Shown piece after piece: positions 23,730 to 40,826 of a DNA stretch of 64,000 nucleotides (within the stretch, counting starts at the first letter, position 1; every line of letters starts with the position of its first letter). The notes under the pieces are model-generated. The model saw nothing but the letters and a program-made list of their open reading frames with translations. It had not been told where the DNA came from and made no database searches. The DNA is from Paramecium sonneborni (Eukaryota > Ciliophora > Oligohymenophorea > Peniculida > Parameciidae). The stretch covers positions 112,802 to 176,801 of the forward strand of contig CAJJDN010000003.1 in NCBI GenBank assembly GCA_905182985.1, read 5' to 3'. The position numbers were made by a program, and so were the translations under genes.

Positions 23730-26700
23730 ATGAAAAATAGTATAAAGAATTAAAATAAAAGAGAGTTTGAACCTTAACAAATTGAAGAAATCAAATTGAT
23801 TGATATATATGGTAATAATAAATTTAATGTAGAATGTATGAATGATTCAGATATTGAATAATCTAGTGTGATTATTAAACTAGAAGATTTATTAATAGAA
23901 AGCTAATAAGGAGTTTTACTTAGTTTTGTGTCTTTATATTTAAAATTAGTTGGAATGAACTATTGCAATCAATATTTAAAGGGATTATGCCTTAAAACTC
24001 TTAACTTGGAAGAAATAATAAATAAACTAGAATGTCTTTAACTTGAAAATTAGTCCAATTTAATTGATGAATAATAATGTTAATAAATTGAAAATAATAA
24101 GTTATTAAAGTCATTTTTTGATACCTTATTTTCAACCCAAACTTAATTACCATTCTAATGTGAAGGCTTTTTCAAATATACATATAATTGGCTTACAATA
24201 ATATCTTAAACAAAATTTCGAACTGCAAGATTAGCAGCTTTAGAAGTGATAGATTTAATAATTTATTCTATTTCTCATTACTTACAATTTATAAGTAAAA
24301 TATTAGTATTATAATTAGAAAATGAATAAGATTTAAAAGAATCAACTAAATTTATAAACAATATATTTGAATATTTAGTAACAAATAGAGCCTAAGATGT
24401 TTAAACTATAATTAAAAAAAAAACTGTACAAATTCTGTTTCATGCATTTTTAAATCAAGATATCCCAATAGACCCATATTATAGTTATTTAGGTTGTTTA
24501 TTTTTAAGTGAAAATCATGAATGTAGAGAAGCTGCTTTGAATGAATTAGACAAAATTTTAAAATCTTTGATTGACAGTAAAAAATCTTTATAGAAAATAA
24601 TTAATTTTGTATAAGATGAACAAGAGGCTGTGATGAGTTTAATATTTGATCAAAATGAAAGTATACAATTAAAATTAATCAACTTCTTAAAGGTAAAATT
24701 TATTAAATTATAAAATTTTAGCTATTCTCAAAAAATGCAAATGTTGTGAGTAATTTTTTTAAAACCAAAACATGTTAAGCTTTTATTAGAATTTTGTTTG
24801 CAAAAAATTTAAGAGTACGATATGAATCTACTTTTGTCTTGCATTTATTTGAAAAGCCAATAACAACTGTATTTAAATTGACAGAATTTTATTTAACCTA
24901 TGCACCATTTGAAATTTAAACCTACGAAGAAAGCTAAAATTTTATATTTTCATTTGTTCATAGTCACCCTTTTGTTTGTTCACCAGAGCAATATTCTTCA
25001 TTTTTTGAAGTTGATTAATAGGAATAATTTTAAATAATGGGTTATTATTTTTATGCTTCCATTTTATAATATCAGCTTAAATAGAATAAATTTTGGTGGT
25101 TAGAAACAAAGGAAGAAGATTCTAGTTATATAGATTAATTTACAAATTATTTCTTTACAAAAACAAAAGCTTCTATTGATTTGATCGATGAGGTATTTAT
25201 ATTATAATATAAATTTATAGAATATACTTTTTCCTTATTTACAAATCTATTAAAATTTAAATTCAAAGATAATCCCAATTAAAGAAATGAAAGCAATTCT
25301 TATAAGTGTATAAAAGATTTTTCAAAAAAGTCAAAATATATAAATAATTAATTAAGTATGCAAAATAATGTTTATATATCAATAATAATTGTCGGATTCA
25401 GAAGGAGTCAAAGATTGCATAAAGGAATTAATTAAATACGGAATAAAAGTATATAAGGAAAAATTAAATTTTTTAAATATTTAGAAAATAGAATGTTTAA
25501 TAAAGTAAAATTTGGTATTTCCTAAATAAATCTTAAATCCTATAAGTTCTATTTTCGAAATTAGAGATGAAAAATCTTTGATAATTAATGCAAATATATT
25601 AGCTAGTTCTCTTTAAAATTAGATAAGAAATTTATTAAATTCAAATAAGCCTTAAGAAAATGATCATGAAGCTAACTACAAAGAAATAAGGGATCTATTT
25701 TATAATTATTGCTTTTAAATTTTAGAAAACAAAAATAAGGATCAATATCACATAACAATTTTATAACTAGTTATTAATAATTTAATTTATACAAATAATT
25801 TTAAATTGTACAGATTAAACTTATAATATAACATTTCATCTTAAACTTATTAATTGATATATATCCATTTTCATAATTATGTACTAACTGAATTATCTAG
25901 ATAGGCAAAATTAGAAAAAGAAAAATAAAATGATTTAAAAAAAAAGAAAAGCAATACTTTAATTGATAATTTACCATAAATAAGTAATATGTAAATGGAA
26001 TTATTTAACAACTCAATAAAATTAATGAATCAATGTCCATCAATACTGATTAATAAAGAATTTGGTATATAATATCTATCTTATTTATTTGAATTGATGA
26101 AATCTAGTTGTTACTTTAATAATTTAAAACCAACAATTTTAACATCTATTTCACAAGCTTTATAAAAAGTATTAGAAAGTGATCATTATTTAAAAAAAGA
26201 AGAATTTTGGAAATTCATTGTTGATTATACCTAAATTTAATTATAATCTTAAAGTGAAGATCTTTTTAATGAATTTGTTAAACTATGTATCAATTCATAT
26301 ATAGGATCAGTTAATAAATTAAATGTTAATGAAAAGAGGATGAATTTTATCAATAAATGTGCTGAAATGATTTAATTAGGATTTTAAGATATTTCAAATA
26401 TATATTTGTTTGGTTTATTAAGCCATATATTTCATAAGCCAACAAAATTGTTGAAAACACTCTAAATAGATAAATTAACGTATTAAAAATTTTATGCATT
26501 TTATGAATCAAAGAGTTCAGAATATCATTAAAGTAGTAAATAAATGGAAGAGAAAAAAGAAATATTAAAATCAGAATAATAACTTAGGATAAGATTAAAA
26601 TAACAAACTGGATTAACAACTAAAGAGATTAACAAAATAGTTAATAGAGTATCAAAAAGCCCATAAAAACTTGATGTAGTTTAAAAATGTGTAATAGATA

Positions 26701-26792
26701 ATAGTCAGGTAAGCAATAGTAAGGAGAAAAATTAATAAATTTCTGATGAAGAAATGGAAATTCCTTTTTCAAAATAGAAAGCATCATAATGA
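23730..26792 (+). CDS. SCC3: Cohesin subunit Scc3/STAG (1001 aa)
   Basis: Two introns (29 nt near 24691; 28 nt near 25192); spliced length is exactly 1002 codons. The STAG region is recognisable: ESQQGVLLSFVSLYLKLVGM, WLTIISQTKFRTARLAALEV, the block FINNIFEYLVTNRAQDVQTI, then DPYYSYLGCLFLSENHECRE and AALNELDKIL. These match the conserved region where STAG proteins bind Scc1 and DNA (F-x-x-R-x-x-D...Y-x-x-Y-L-G-W). The rest is a HEAT-like helical solenoid. The C-terminus is charged (EEMEIPFSKQKASQ). Cohesin holds sister chromatids; in ciliates it acts in meiosis and micronuclear mitosis. Divergence from other STAG proteins is large, as expected for a ciliate. Confidence 0.82.
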
Positions 26793-26837
26793 TTTTTCGA
26801 TTATTCACTCTTATATATTAAAAATTAAATTAAATAA

Positions 26838-27405
26838 ATGTGTTCAAGAGGCATATTTTAATTAAAATTCCTTCAAATATTTTATTGTGATTATGGAGGA
26901 AGCTCTGCAAAAATAAGACTTTTCTTGCCAACTTTGATTGAGCATCCTTTATTGAATTAACCTAAAATAAACCTTCAAATGTATATGAAGAGAAACTCTC
27001 ATCCTTATTTAAATGGAATATATGTAAATGGATATTAGAAATAAATATCATTAAAAGATTTAGAAGATGATCAATAAATATTAGATAGAATTGCTTTATT
27101 GAGAAATTCATGTATAAATTTTAAAAGAATATAAAATAGTTGGCTCATAAAGTTTAAGACATGCTGGAAGAAAAGTGACAACACTAACGCCATCAATATA
27201 AGGTGGTTGGAATGAGAATTTATTTAAGACTAATATTTATCCAAGACATTAAATGGAAATAGCTAGGACATATCCAGCTGTTGAAGCTCCAGATGCTAGA
27301 ATTATTCCAAGGGATAAACCAATAGATGTTTATAAGAAATAAGCTGATCCATATTAATTAATCTAAAAGCCAAGATTAGGAGTTAAGAAAGCATCAAATA
27401 TTTGA
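26838..27405 (+). CDS. MRPL43: Mitochondrial ribosomal protein mL43 (179 aa)
   Basis: One 28-nt intron near 27110; spliced length is exactly 180 codons. The protein shows the L51/S25/CI-B8 thioredoxin-like domain: MCSRGIFQLKFLQIFYCDYG, then GGSSAKIRLFLPTLIEHPLL, MYMKRNSHPYLNGIYVNGYQKQI and LRNSFGSQS. The C-terminal extension (LTPSIQGGWNENLFK, RTYPAVEAPDARIIP) is longer than in many species. mL43 is part of the large subunit of the mitochondrial ribosome. It starts 45 bp after the Scc3 stop and ends 12 bp before the next gene on the same strand. Confidence 0.8.
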
Positions 27406-27417
27406 TAATAATATTAA

Positions 27418-28775
27418 ATGTTAAATTTATTGCAAATAAACTAGCAATTCTAAACTAAATTATATTCACCATATAAAAAAGAGAAAATAGAACAAATAGT
27501 TCAAAAACTCAAAGATAAAACTATCATTATTGAAAACATATGTGTAACTTAATTATTAACTTGTTTAAACTAGTTATAGTTAATTCTAAGTCTATAAACG
27601 TATATCTAATAGATATTGATAGTAATCAGTACTTAAAGCTTATTATAAGAACACCAAATGTAATTAAATTTGATTGCAATATTTCAATATTCCAAGAGAT
27701 TTTAGAAAATAATTGTGAAAAAGATATTTTTATAGAAAAGCTTTAATATTTAGAATATTTAGATGTCAAAATATTAAGTAATGGCAATAAATAACTTTAA
27801 TTGAATCCTAATTTTGGAATTATAGAAAAATTAGCAACACCATTTCAGACTCCAAATCTGGATGAATTATTAGCACAATTTCTTAAAAATTAGGATATAT
27901 AAATTTAGTTGTTCATAAAATTATATTGCATTATTAGTATTTTATAATGCTAATTTAATTAAATAATAATAAACTAAATAAATTTGCATTTAGAAGATTA
28001 AGATATAGAAGAACCAATAAAAAATCGAGTTTATCTAACAAATTTATAAATAATATATTAAACATAAAAATAAGAAAAAGATTAAATGGAAGTAAAACCT
28101 ATTAACTATCAATATTAATATAATAAATTACTAATTTATTAATAAGCAGAAAACAATTTAATAACTAGAGCATTTGATCTTTTAGATAACACAATGTATC
28201 CAAAAAGAAAAAGAAGTTTTGAAAAAGATAAAGAATCTGCTTATTAAAATTTTTCTTAGAAAAATCAATTTGAAATGTCGATGGATATTTTTAGAGTAGA
28301 TCCTTACATGTCATATTAAGCGTTATTTTCAGAAGTAGCACCACCTTAATAATCTCCAGTATTAACACATGTATCGACATTCCCAAAACCTAATAGTATG
28401 TGTTTATCTCCAACAAACTCAGATAGTCATAGTTTTACATCACAAAAGAATAAAGGATTCAATTGTTAGTTTAGTTAAGTTTATTAACATTTAATTGATT
28501 AAAATTAATATGCTTAAATTAGCTAACAAAATATTGATGCTTAAATTAGATAAAGAAAAATGTTAATAAATGAATAATAAAATCAAAGAGTATCTAGAAG
28601 CAAATCAAATTCAACTGTCATAATGCCTGATATATTTAAGTAAATTTGTTTAGATAGTGGTAAAAATGATGAAAAAAACGACGAAAAATAAAAATAGAAG
28701 GTAACGAAGAAAACTTTAAATTTAAATCAGAATCCAAAAAAATGTATATAAAATAAATAATATATAAATAAATGA
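27418..28775 (+). CDS. Unknown protein (441 aa)
   Basis: Two exons. The frame arithmetic requires an intron of about 32 nt (GTG...TAG) near 27541-27572, which would have an unusual GTG start. It starts MLNLLQINQQFQTKLYSPYK. The first 170 residues look folded (NVYLIDIDSNQYLKLIIRTP, NISIFQEILENNCEKDIFIE, LATPFQTPNLDELLAQFLKN). The rest is Q/N/S-rich and likely disordered (SPVLTHVSTFPKPNSMCLSP). I recognise no family. It starts only 12 bp after the mL43 stop. The same frame stays open for 37 codons beyond the TGA (see findings). Confidence 0.7.
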
Positions 28776-28912
28776 AATATTATTACAAAATATCTAACTG
28801 AAAATAATCTATAAAGATTAATTTCAGAAATAATGAGTTTAATTAGGACTCTTGTAATGCAATAGGAAAAGATATCGATACAGTATTGAATTTAATAATA
28901 ATATAATGATAA

Positions 28913-30113
28913 TCATTCTTATCTGATTCTTTTTCCTTCAACCCATTCAGCTTCAACTTCTCTTTAATCTTTATCAACTAGAATACCTTTGCCATGTTAT
29001 TTTCCATCTTTCCAATAACCTTTATATTATTTTCCATCAGACCATTTAAATATTCCATAGCCTTCTTTTTTATCTTCCACATAATCCCCTAAAATATGAA
29101 TAAATATAATACCACTATATTATTTTCCATCTGGCCAATTAAAATCTCCTTTTCCGTGCATTTTATTATTTTACCATTATCCTTTATATTTTCTTCCATC
29201 AGCCCATATATATTCACCATGTCCTAAAGATTTAAACAATAAAAATACCTTCAATATTATTATCTCTAAAATCTCCTTCATAAGTAGCTCCATCACTCCA
29301 TTTAAATTTACCTTTTCCATCTTTTTTACCATTAACATAACTTCCTATATATTAAGCACCATCTGGCCACATTTCAGTTCCTTTACCATGTTATTAATCT
29401 TCTAACCAATCTCCTTCATATTTAGCTCCATCAACATGATAATAAGTTCCTTATCCTTAAGCTCTATCATCTACCCAATCACCATCCTATATTTATATAA
29501 TATCTTATTACATAAGCATCACCATCAGCATGAATCAATCTACCTTTTCCATTAGCTGTGTGACTACTCCAAAATCCTTCATAAATAGATCCATCTGGCC
29601 AGTATTATTTTCCTCTTCCCCACCTTTAATGATTTTTCCATTAACCTACATATATAGCTCCATTCTCAAATTACTATTAGTTAACAACTTGTATTTACAT
29701 AAGGTTCCAATTCAATACAATCATTAAACTTTGAAAACGATTCAGAATCGTAATGATATTCTCCAAGTTTTTCTAGAGTCTTACGTACCATTTCATTTTC
29801 TATTGTTGGTATTTTTTCATATGGTTTTGCATCTTCTGGGTTAGGACCATGAGAACTTATTTGTTGTCTCTGTTTTTCTCTAGAAGCCTAAAATATAAAT
29901 TTATAATACATCATCTGGTGGATTTCCTGGAGCTGGTTCCTCAACTGGAATATAAGGTGGCTCTTCAACCAGTTTCACATGTTCTAGTTCCTCGTTTTAA
30001 TTATTTGCTTCTTTAGGTTTCTCTATATCAATGTGTTGATTGAACTCCTCAGGAGCAGCATTCAATATTTCCGTATTTGCTATTTGTTTTGCAGCACAAC
30101 ATGTAGCTCCCAT
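28913..30113 (-). CDS. Dually lipidated MORN-repeat protein (359 aa)
   Basis: Five introns of 22-25 nt, all TAG; spliced length is exactly 360 codons. The N-terminus [10 protein letters not shown] combines an N-myristoylation site with adjacent cysteines suited to palmitoylation, so plasma- or ciliary-membrane anchoring is likely. Residues 20-130 are acidic and proline-rich ([19 protein letters not shown]). From about residue 150 there are at least eight MORN repeats, for example [40 protein letters not shown] and [19 protein letters not shown] repeats bind lipids or act as protein-protein scaffolds at membranes. It converges with the unknown gene at 27418-28775. Confidence 0.9.
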
Positions 30114-30197
30114 TACTTTAATATTTTTTTTAATAATATTAATTTATCTAAAGAAATTAAATAACACTCTTAAATTGTTATAATTACAAAAACTTTA

Positions 30198-34168
<3,971 letters not shown>

Positions 34169-34236
34169 TTTTATTATATATTTATTTAAATACACCAAAT
34201 TTAGAAATATCCCACAAACATTAATATGGAATATTT

Positions 34237-34750
34237 TCAATAATTACAAAATACATCATTAAAGCAATTATTCAATAAAATCTGAAAATACTGATAATTA
34301 CTTAGCAACTAATGTAAAAAATTTCTTTTATATTTTTTAATTCTTCAATTTTATAGGAATTATCATTAATTCCTACGATGAAATCAAGGAAATGTTTCTC
34401 TAAAAATTCAATTTTCTAATTTAATCAGGAAAAAATCTTAGAATTCTTTTTTTCTTCATGAAAATTGTTCAAAAGTGATTAATACTATTTTGAATAAAAA
34501 TCTAGTTATTATTATAGGATTGTCTAAAGAATCCTTAATTATTAATGATTTATTAACTTGTTTGAAATTTAAATAAATTAGGTTTTTATCATAATAATGA
34601 TTAAATATACAAAATTTAAGAGAAGAGAATATTCTTTTCTCTGATATTAGTAAAATTTTCAATATGATTTAAGTTATGCAAAAATTTATTTATTAGTTCT
34701 TTAAGTGAATATTTTAGTGATTTACCTTCATATTGTAATTATGAATTCAT
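34237..34750 (-). pseudogene. Decayed short coding region
   Basis: A minus-strand frame starts MNSQLQYEGKSLKYSLKELI and NKFLHNLNHIENFTNIREKN, then must shift frame to continue as NKSLIIKDSLDNPIIITRFL, and again to reach IEFLEKHFLDFIVGINDNSY. No short intron fits the first shift. The composition of each block is coding-like (K/E/N balance, few homopolymers). I read it as the remnant of a gene of about 160 codons; its identity is unknown. It lies between the ABCC start and the IFT121 start, so its 5' end is 34 bp from the IFT121 ATG. Confidence 0.45.
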
Positions 34751-34784
34751 AAGGTAATTAATTTAAATATCAGAAAATAAAGAA

Positions 34785-37700
34785 ATGTTTTCATTTTTAG
34801 TGAAGAAGATAGGGATGTTAAATTAGGGAAAAGTGCATAGCATAGCATGGAGTTAAGAGGAAGGATGGATAGCAATAGGAGGAGAGTAAATAAAATTATT
34901 AAAATAGACATGCGCCATCAGGTTAGAAGAAAGGTTTATTGAAAATAATAAAGTTGGATGATTAAAAAGCTGGTATTCAAGGATAGGTAAGAGTTAATAT
35001 AATTTTGTATAGCAAGCGAAATTACCATATGAAGTGGCATTAGAATAACATATGGGGAAAGTGAATATAATAATTTGGAATGAGAGATATTAGAAATTGA
35101 CAACTTGTGATGATTAAGGATAGATAATAGTTTGGATAAATTTGGGAGTAATAAATGATTCTATATAAATAGAATGAATGGATGGAAGAAATGGTTAACA
35201 ATAGATAGAAATCAAATGTAACTGATATGAAATGGTCACCTGATGGATTTAAGATTGGAATTATCTATGAAGATGGAGCAGTAATAGTAGGTTCAGTTGA
35301 GGGTAATAGATTATGGGGCAAAGATTATCAATATAGGTTAGGATTGATTGAATGGTCACCTGATTCAAAATTGATGATATTAGGAACAGCTGATGGATAA
35401 GTGATTATACATGATTAGAATGGAAATCAATTGAATTCATTAAAAATGAGTTGTTTAATGGGATTAGTTGATCCCAAAAATTACTTTACTCCTAATTAAT
35501 AGATAGCAGCAGTACAATGGTATGAGTATGGGAAAATGTATACTGATGAGACACCTCCTGGATTGTTAATGGCTTATACATGTGGTAGAGTGTAATTAAT
35601 GAAGAATGATAAGGATGAATCACCAATTTTGATAGATACAGTAATGACTATTACATCAGTGAGATGGAGTCCAAATGGTTCTATGTTTGCTGTGGCTGGT
35701 AGTGCTAAGGATAAAGATGAATAAAGAGCAGTTGTTTAGTTCTATTCAAACATGGGTGATCATCTTAAAACTTTGAGAGTAGCAAACACTGATAAAGTCA
35801 ATAGTCTAAGTTTTGAAGGGGATGGACTAAGATTGGTTATGGGAGTTGGCACTACTGTTTATGTTGCCAATTTAAAACTAGATTATAAATGGGCTTATTT
35901 ATCATAATCTGAGACTCTTATCTTTGCTTATCAAAGGTAAGATAGAATGGAATTTACCATAATCTTTTGGGATACTAAAAGAGAATCAAAAACAATCAGA
36001 TATTTGAGAGGATTACTTGATATCAAAGGATCTAGTGATTGTTGTGTTTTAATCAGTCTTGTAGAATAAGACACATGGAAGGTAGAACTCTGCAATTCTA
36101 TTGGTAGTCCATTAGATACTAAATACATATCTATTGAACCTAAATATAGTTGTATGACTAAAACTCATATTATAATTGCCAATAGTGATTATGTATATTT
36201 ATGGTAATACAGAAATTAAGTCTAAAGATTGACCACCTTTGATTCTAATTCTAATACTGGTATCAGAAAAATTGGTAAAGAAATGGCTTGGTTTATTGAT
36301 GAAAATCCAGACACTCAAGTTATATATGATAAAGATACATTTAACTTAGAGAAACAAACTGAAGAAACCATTTGTGCAATATAGGCTAATGAAAATTATT
36401 TGTTTATTGGAAGAATTAATGGCAATATTCTAAAATTTACTTTACCTTATGTTAGTGTAGAACCTAAATTCTTTCTAGAAAATAGAGCCAATATCATTAA
36501 TATCAATTGTAATTCCACTAGACTATCTATAATTGATGTCATGGGAACTTTATAGTTATTAGATATTTCAGTAAATGGAGGAAAGATATTAGATTTTGAT
36601 AAAAAAGAATGTTGGTAAGTTGTTTGGTCTGATAATGATCCACTTTAATTTGCAGTAATGGAAAAAGGTAGAATTCATCTAGTTAGAGATATTACTGCAG
36701 ATGATCCTCTTCCTTGTGATGCTTTCTTATGCACGTAAATATTATTATTTAAATTAGATTTTCAGAACTTACTGTTAAAGGAGCATTATTAGATGATATA
36801 ATGTTAAGTCCAGATGGTCAATTAAGAGCTGATGAATTACTTGTATAGTATGAAAGTAGACTATTTAAAGAAATTAAGGAGTCAATCGATAAAACTCCAC
36901 CAAAAGAAATGTTTGGAATCATTGAAAAATAACCAGTAATTATTTATTTTTTATTTTAATAGTCTAATACTTTATGGAATCTATTAGCTTAAAAAGCACT
37001 TGAAGAATTGGATTTCTAAATTGCTGAAAAGTGTTACTTGAAACTAGAAGATTATGCTGGATTATAATTTATAAAGAGAATATTGGACTACGATGAAAAG
37101 GAAAAATAAAAGGCTGAAGTTTTTGTGTTTTTGAAAAGATTTGATGAAGCTGAGAAAATTTTAAGAGAGATAGAAAGAAAAGATCTAGCTGTTTAAATGA
37201 GAATGAAAACTGGTGATTATTAAAGAGTTTTATTTTTATCAAAAGATGTTGTAGGATCAGATGAAGTTATAGTGCAAACTCAAAATAAATTGGGAAATTA
37301 TTTTTGTGATCAAGGGGAGTGGGAAAAAGCTTAACAATAATTTAAATTATCAAATAATGTTGAAAAATTAATAGAAACCTCATTCATGATTGAAGATTAT
37401 TAAACATTGGAAGAATTAGCAAATTCATTATAAGAAGGTAATGCAGTATTATGTGATTTGGGTGAAAGATTCTAATTATTAGGAATGGCAAAGAGTGCAA
37501 TAAAATGTTTTGAGAAAGCAGGAGATATAAAAAAAGCAATAGATTGTGCTGTTCTTTTGAATGCTTGGAACTTTGCTGTTGAGTTAGCTGAAAGACATAA
37601 TTTTGTATAGATTGAAGGATTGTTATAATAATATGCTGCATAATTATTAGAATAAAGAATGAAATTAGAAGCAGCCGAATTATATAGAAAAGCTAATCAT

Positions 37701-38571
37701 AATTCAGATGCAGCACGTTTATTATAATAAATTGGTGAAGATCTTATAAAAAGTGATTAAAGTCCATTGATAGTTAAAAAATTGTTTGTAATGGCTGCCT
37801 TGGAAGTTGACTTATATAAAAAGAAATTGTATGATGTTACTATGACTGCTTAAAATAATACAATAGCTCATACTTTAGATTAATTAGTTACAAATGATTT
37901 AAATCATTCAGCAGATAAAGTACTTAATAATCCCTGGAGATAAGCAGAAGCTTGGCATTTTTATATTTTAACTCAGAAATTCTTATATTCTGGAAATTAC
38001 AAATATGCATTGTATCTTAAAAATTATTAAATGTAGAAAATCTGCAATAAGACTATGTGAATTTGAATTAGATATGGATCCAAAAAAGATTTATTCATTG
38101 TTAGCACTTGCAGCTTATTATAATAAATCATATAAAGAATGTGCTAGAGCCTTTGTAAAATTAGAAAACTTAGACAATATTACTGAAGATGAAAGAGAGA
38201 GATACCAATCAGTAGCAGCACAAATATTTGTAAAGTAAAATAAGATCATAATATTTTAGGCATGCACCAGAAGATGCTTTATGTGATGCTATTCAATGTC
38301 CTAAACCTAGTTGTGGTAATAAGAAAATCACTGAATAGTAACTAATATTAATAATTTTAGTTAATTATTCTGTAAAGAATGTGGAACTATTTTTGGAGTT
38401 TGTGTGGCATCTGGAAAATCAATATATGGTCAGAAATTTTATACTTGTAAGGCTTGCAAACATAAAATGATTGACCAAGAAGTTTAAAATTAAGCATTAA
38501 AATTTTGTTCCCTTTGCCATACACCAATAGATTTTAATAGATTTGGAAAACATGGAGAAAAATAATTATGA
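34785..38571 (+). CDS. IFT121: Intraflagellar transport protein IFT121/WDR35 (1196 aa)
   Basis: Eight introns of 22-27 nt, all TAG; spliced length is exactly 1197 codons. The N-terminus MFSFLVKKIGMLNQGKVHSI followed by AWSQEEGWIAIGGE matches WDR35, then the WD40 beta-propellers: WNERYQKLTTCDDQGQIIVW, YEDGAVIVGSVEGNRLWGKD and FAVAGSAKDKDEQRAVVQFY. The helical solenoid follows (RNPW-type AWHFYILTQKFLYSGNYKYA, then DPKKIYSLLALAAYYNKSYK). A C-terminal zinc-ribbon region has several CxxC pairs (CKECGTIFGVC, CKAC, CSLCHTPIDF). IFT121 is a core subunit of IFT-A, which drives retrograde ciliary transport and import of membrane proteins. Length agrees with the human protein (about 1,180). Confidence 0.95.
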
Positions 38572-38610
38572 ATTAATAATAATAATATCATTTTTATAGT
38601 ATTTGTAATC

Positions 38611-40141
38611 ATGGGCTTGACTATTAATAAAAATTAAATAGATGAAGAAAAACTTCAAAAGAGTAAAATAGAATCAAAAGAATATTTGGAATAATAGGAA
38701 AAAAAGACATAATTGGAATTATAGGAATAGAAAGAAAACACATTTTATAGAAATGATGACTTTGGTTATTAATATTTATAAGAAGTTAAATAATGGAAAT
38801 CAAGATAAGAATAAATTGAGTTTGCAAACCAATAATATACAAAAATTAATCAAAAGTATGAATTTTTTGTTCTACTTAATATAGAGAAAAAGTAAATATA
38901 TAAGAATAAAAGAAAAACACATTTTAGACTGGAGAAGATTTGGATTATTTTTTAGATGAAGCTAAATAATGGAATAAAAGATAAGAATAAATTCAGATTA
39001 TTTAGTAGTATGAAATAATTTATATTCTATAAAGACAATAATTCTAACATAATGTATATGAATAAAATTAAATGAACCTTCATGGATAGAATTAAAGATC
39101 TTCCTAATAATCATAAATTATACATATTGAATCAAATAGAATAGAAAATACAAATAATTAAGTAAATTAAAATAATTAATTTTTTAAAAGGAGTCGGATT
39201 AATTTTTTACTATGATATAAGGATCCTCTCCCATTTTTCCTTTAGAGCTAACACAAACTTAAAATTATTAGTCAGACTAATTAGTTAAGGAATCAATCAT
39301 TGATAAATTACCTAAATAATTAAAAGAATTATATGATTAATATGGTCCATATAAACCTCCTGATTAATAAATCCAATTTGATTTAGAACCTGTATTAATT
39401 AATTTGAATGATAAATCTTATTATTTTGGAAAAATGTAAAATAATATGAAAGAAGGATATGGATATCATTTGACTGATAGTGAATTTTATGAAGGAAATT
39501 TTGAGAATAATGAAAGAAAAGGCTGGGGAAGAGTAATAAATTAGTTAGGATATAAGGTTCTATATTAATTAATTCATATCTTAGATTGGTTATTGGTAAG
39601 ATGATTAAATCTAAAAAGAAATGGAGATAAAATAAGAGAATTATTCCTATAAAGGTTAATGTCAAGATTCAATTCCTCATGGCTATGGTGAATTAGACAA
39701 ACCAGATTATATTTATAAAGGATTTTTTCATTATGGAAAAAGATAAGGAAAAGGTATAAATGAGTTAAAAAGTCACTAAGAGAGATATGAAGGAGAATTT
39801 TTTGATGATAAATTTCATGGGTAAGGAATTTAGTATTAAACAAATGGTAAAAAATATTAGGGAAATTTTAAAAATAATAAATGGGATGGTTTAGGTGAGC
39901 TACATTGGCCATCGCCAGAAAATAAATATTACAAAGGTATAAATTTTAATGTATAGTTTTAGGAAATTTTGTTAATGGCCAAAGAGAAGGATAAGGATAT
40001 TTTAGAGATTCTGATAATTCAGAATATGATGGTTAATGGGAGAATGACAAAAAAAATGGTTTAGGAAAATTTATTAAGGGTGGGATTGAAATTTCTGGAA
40101 AATGGAAAGATGAAGTATTACTTGAGGATGAAAATTAATGA
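38611..40141 (+). CDS. MORN-repeat protein with Q/E-rich N-terminus (472 aa)
   Basis: Four introns (29, 29, 28 and 26 nt) give exactly 473 codons. One of them, near 39193, would start GTC and end AAG and is less certain; the alternative is a second gene starting at the ATG near 39211. The N-terminus MGLTIN could be myristoylated. The first 190 residues are glutamine-rich coiled coil with a repeated motif (LDYFLDEAKQWNKRQEQIQI; earlier FGYQYLQEVKQWKSRQEQIE). From about 250 on come MORN repeats: YFGKMQNNMKEGYGYHLTD, YEGNFENNERKGWGR, YKGFFHYGKRQGKG and YDGQWENDKKNGLGKF. A membrane or ciliary scaffold role is inferred. It starts 39 bp after IFT121. Confidence 0.82.
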
Positions 40142-40826
40142 TTACTTTCAGAATCTAAATATAATCGATATTATTAATAAACTTTAATTTTAGTTTACAA
40201 ATTATTTATTAATATATATTTATATCTATGTTAATAATTATTTTTAGATAAATTAGATTGAAAAACTTTTAATCTTGAACCAAACCTTTACTTAATTAAT
40301 ATCAAAAACAACTTATTCTCTTAGATATAGTTAGAGAAACTGAAATAAATCAACTTACTATTTTTACATTATTGAATCTCACAATTATTATCCAAAATAG
40401 GATATTTTTTAAGAGTTCCTACTTTTGAATAAGAAATATAGTTATGTATTTTCTTTGAAAATGAAGAATTAAAGATTTCATTTCCAAATATAAGTCATTG
40501 ATCTCATAAATAAAAAAAGATATTAAAATGTTGCTTAATCTATGAACATATCTATAAAAAAAAGAATAATTCTATTTGATATGATAATTTTATTCGATTA
40601 TTTAATTAATATCAATTTAAATCTTTTAATAATTATTGCTTCAGTATATCAATTAAATCAATAAAATTTTGTTAAATCCATTAGGACAGTAGATAAAATT
40701 CTTTTGAATTTAATATTATTTGAATTTTTGTTATATGGGATATATATTTATATATAATAAAAATGCAAAGTGAATAAAATTAAGAAGATTAGGAATAAAT
40801 AAACTAAGCTACAGAGCCTAAAAAAT
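40142..40826. other. Intergenic, AT-rich
   Basis: Roughly 620-680 bp between the MORN gene and the WD40 gene. The last 64 bases (from ATG 40763) hold a short frame MQSEQNQEDQEQINQATEPK that looks like the true N-terminus of the WD40 protein but is one base out of frame with it. Confidence 0.4.
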
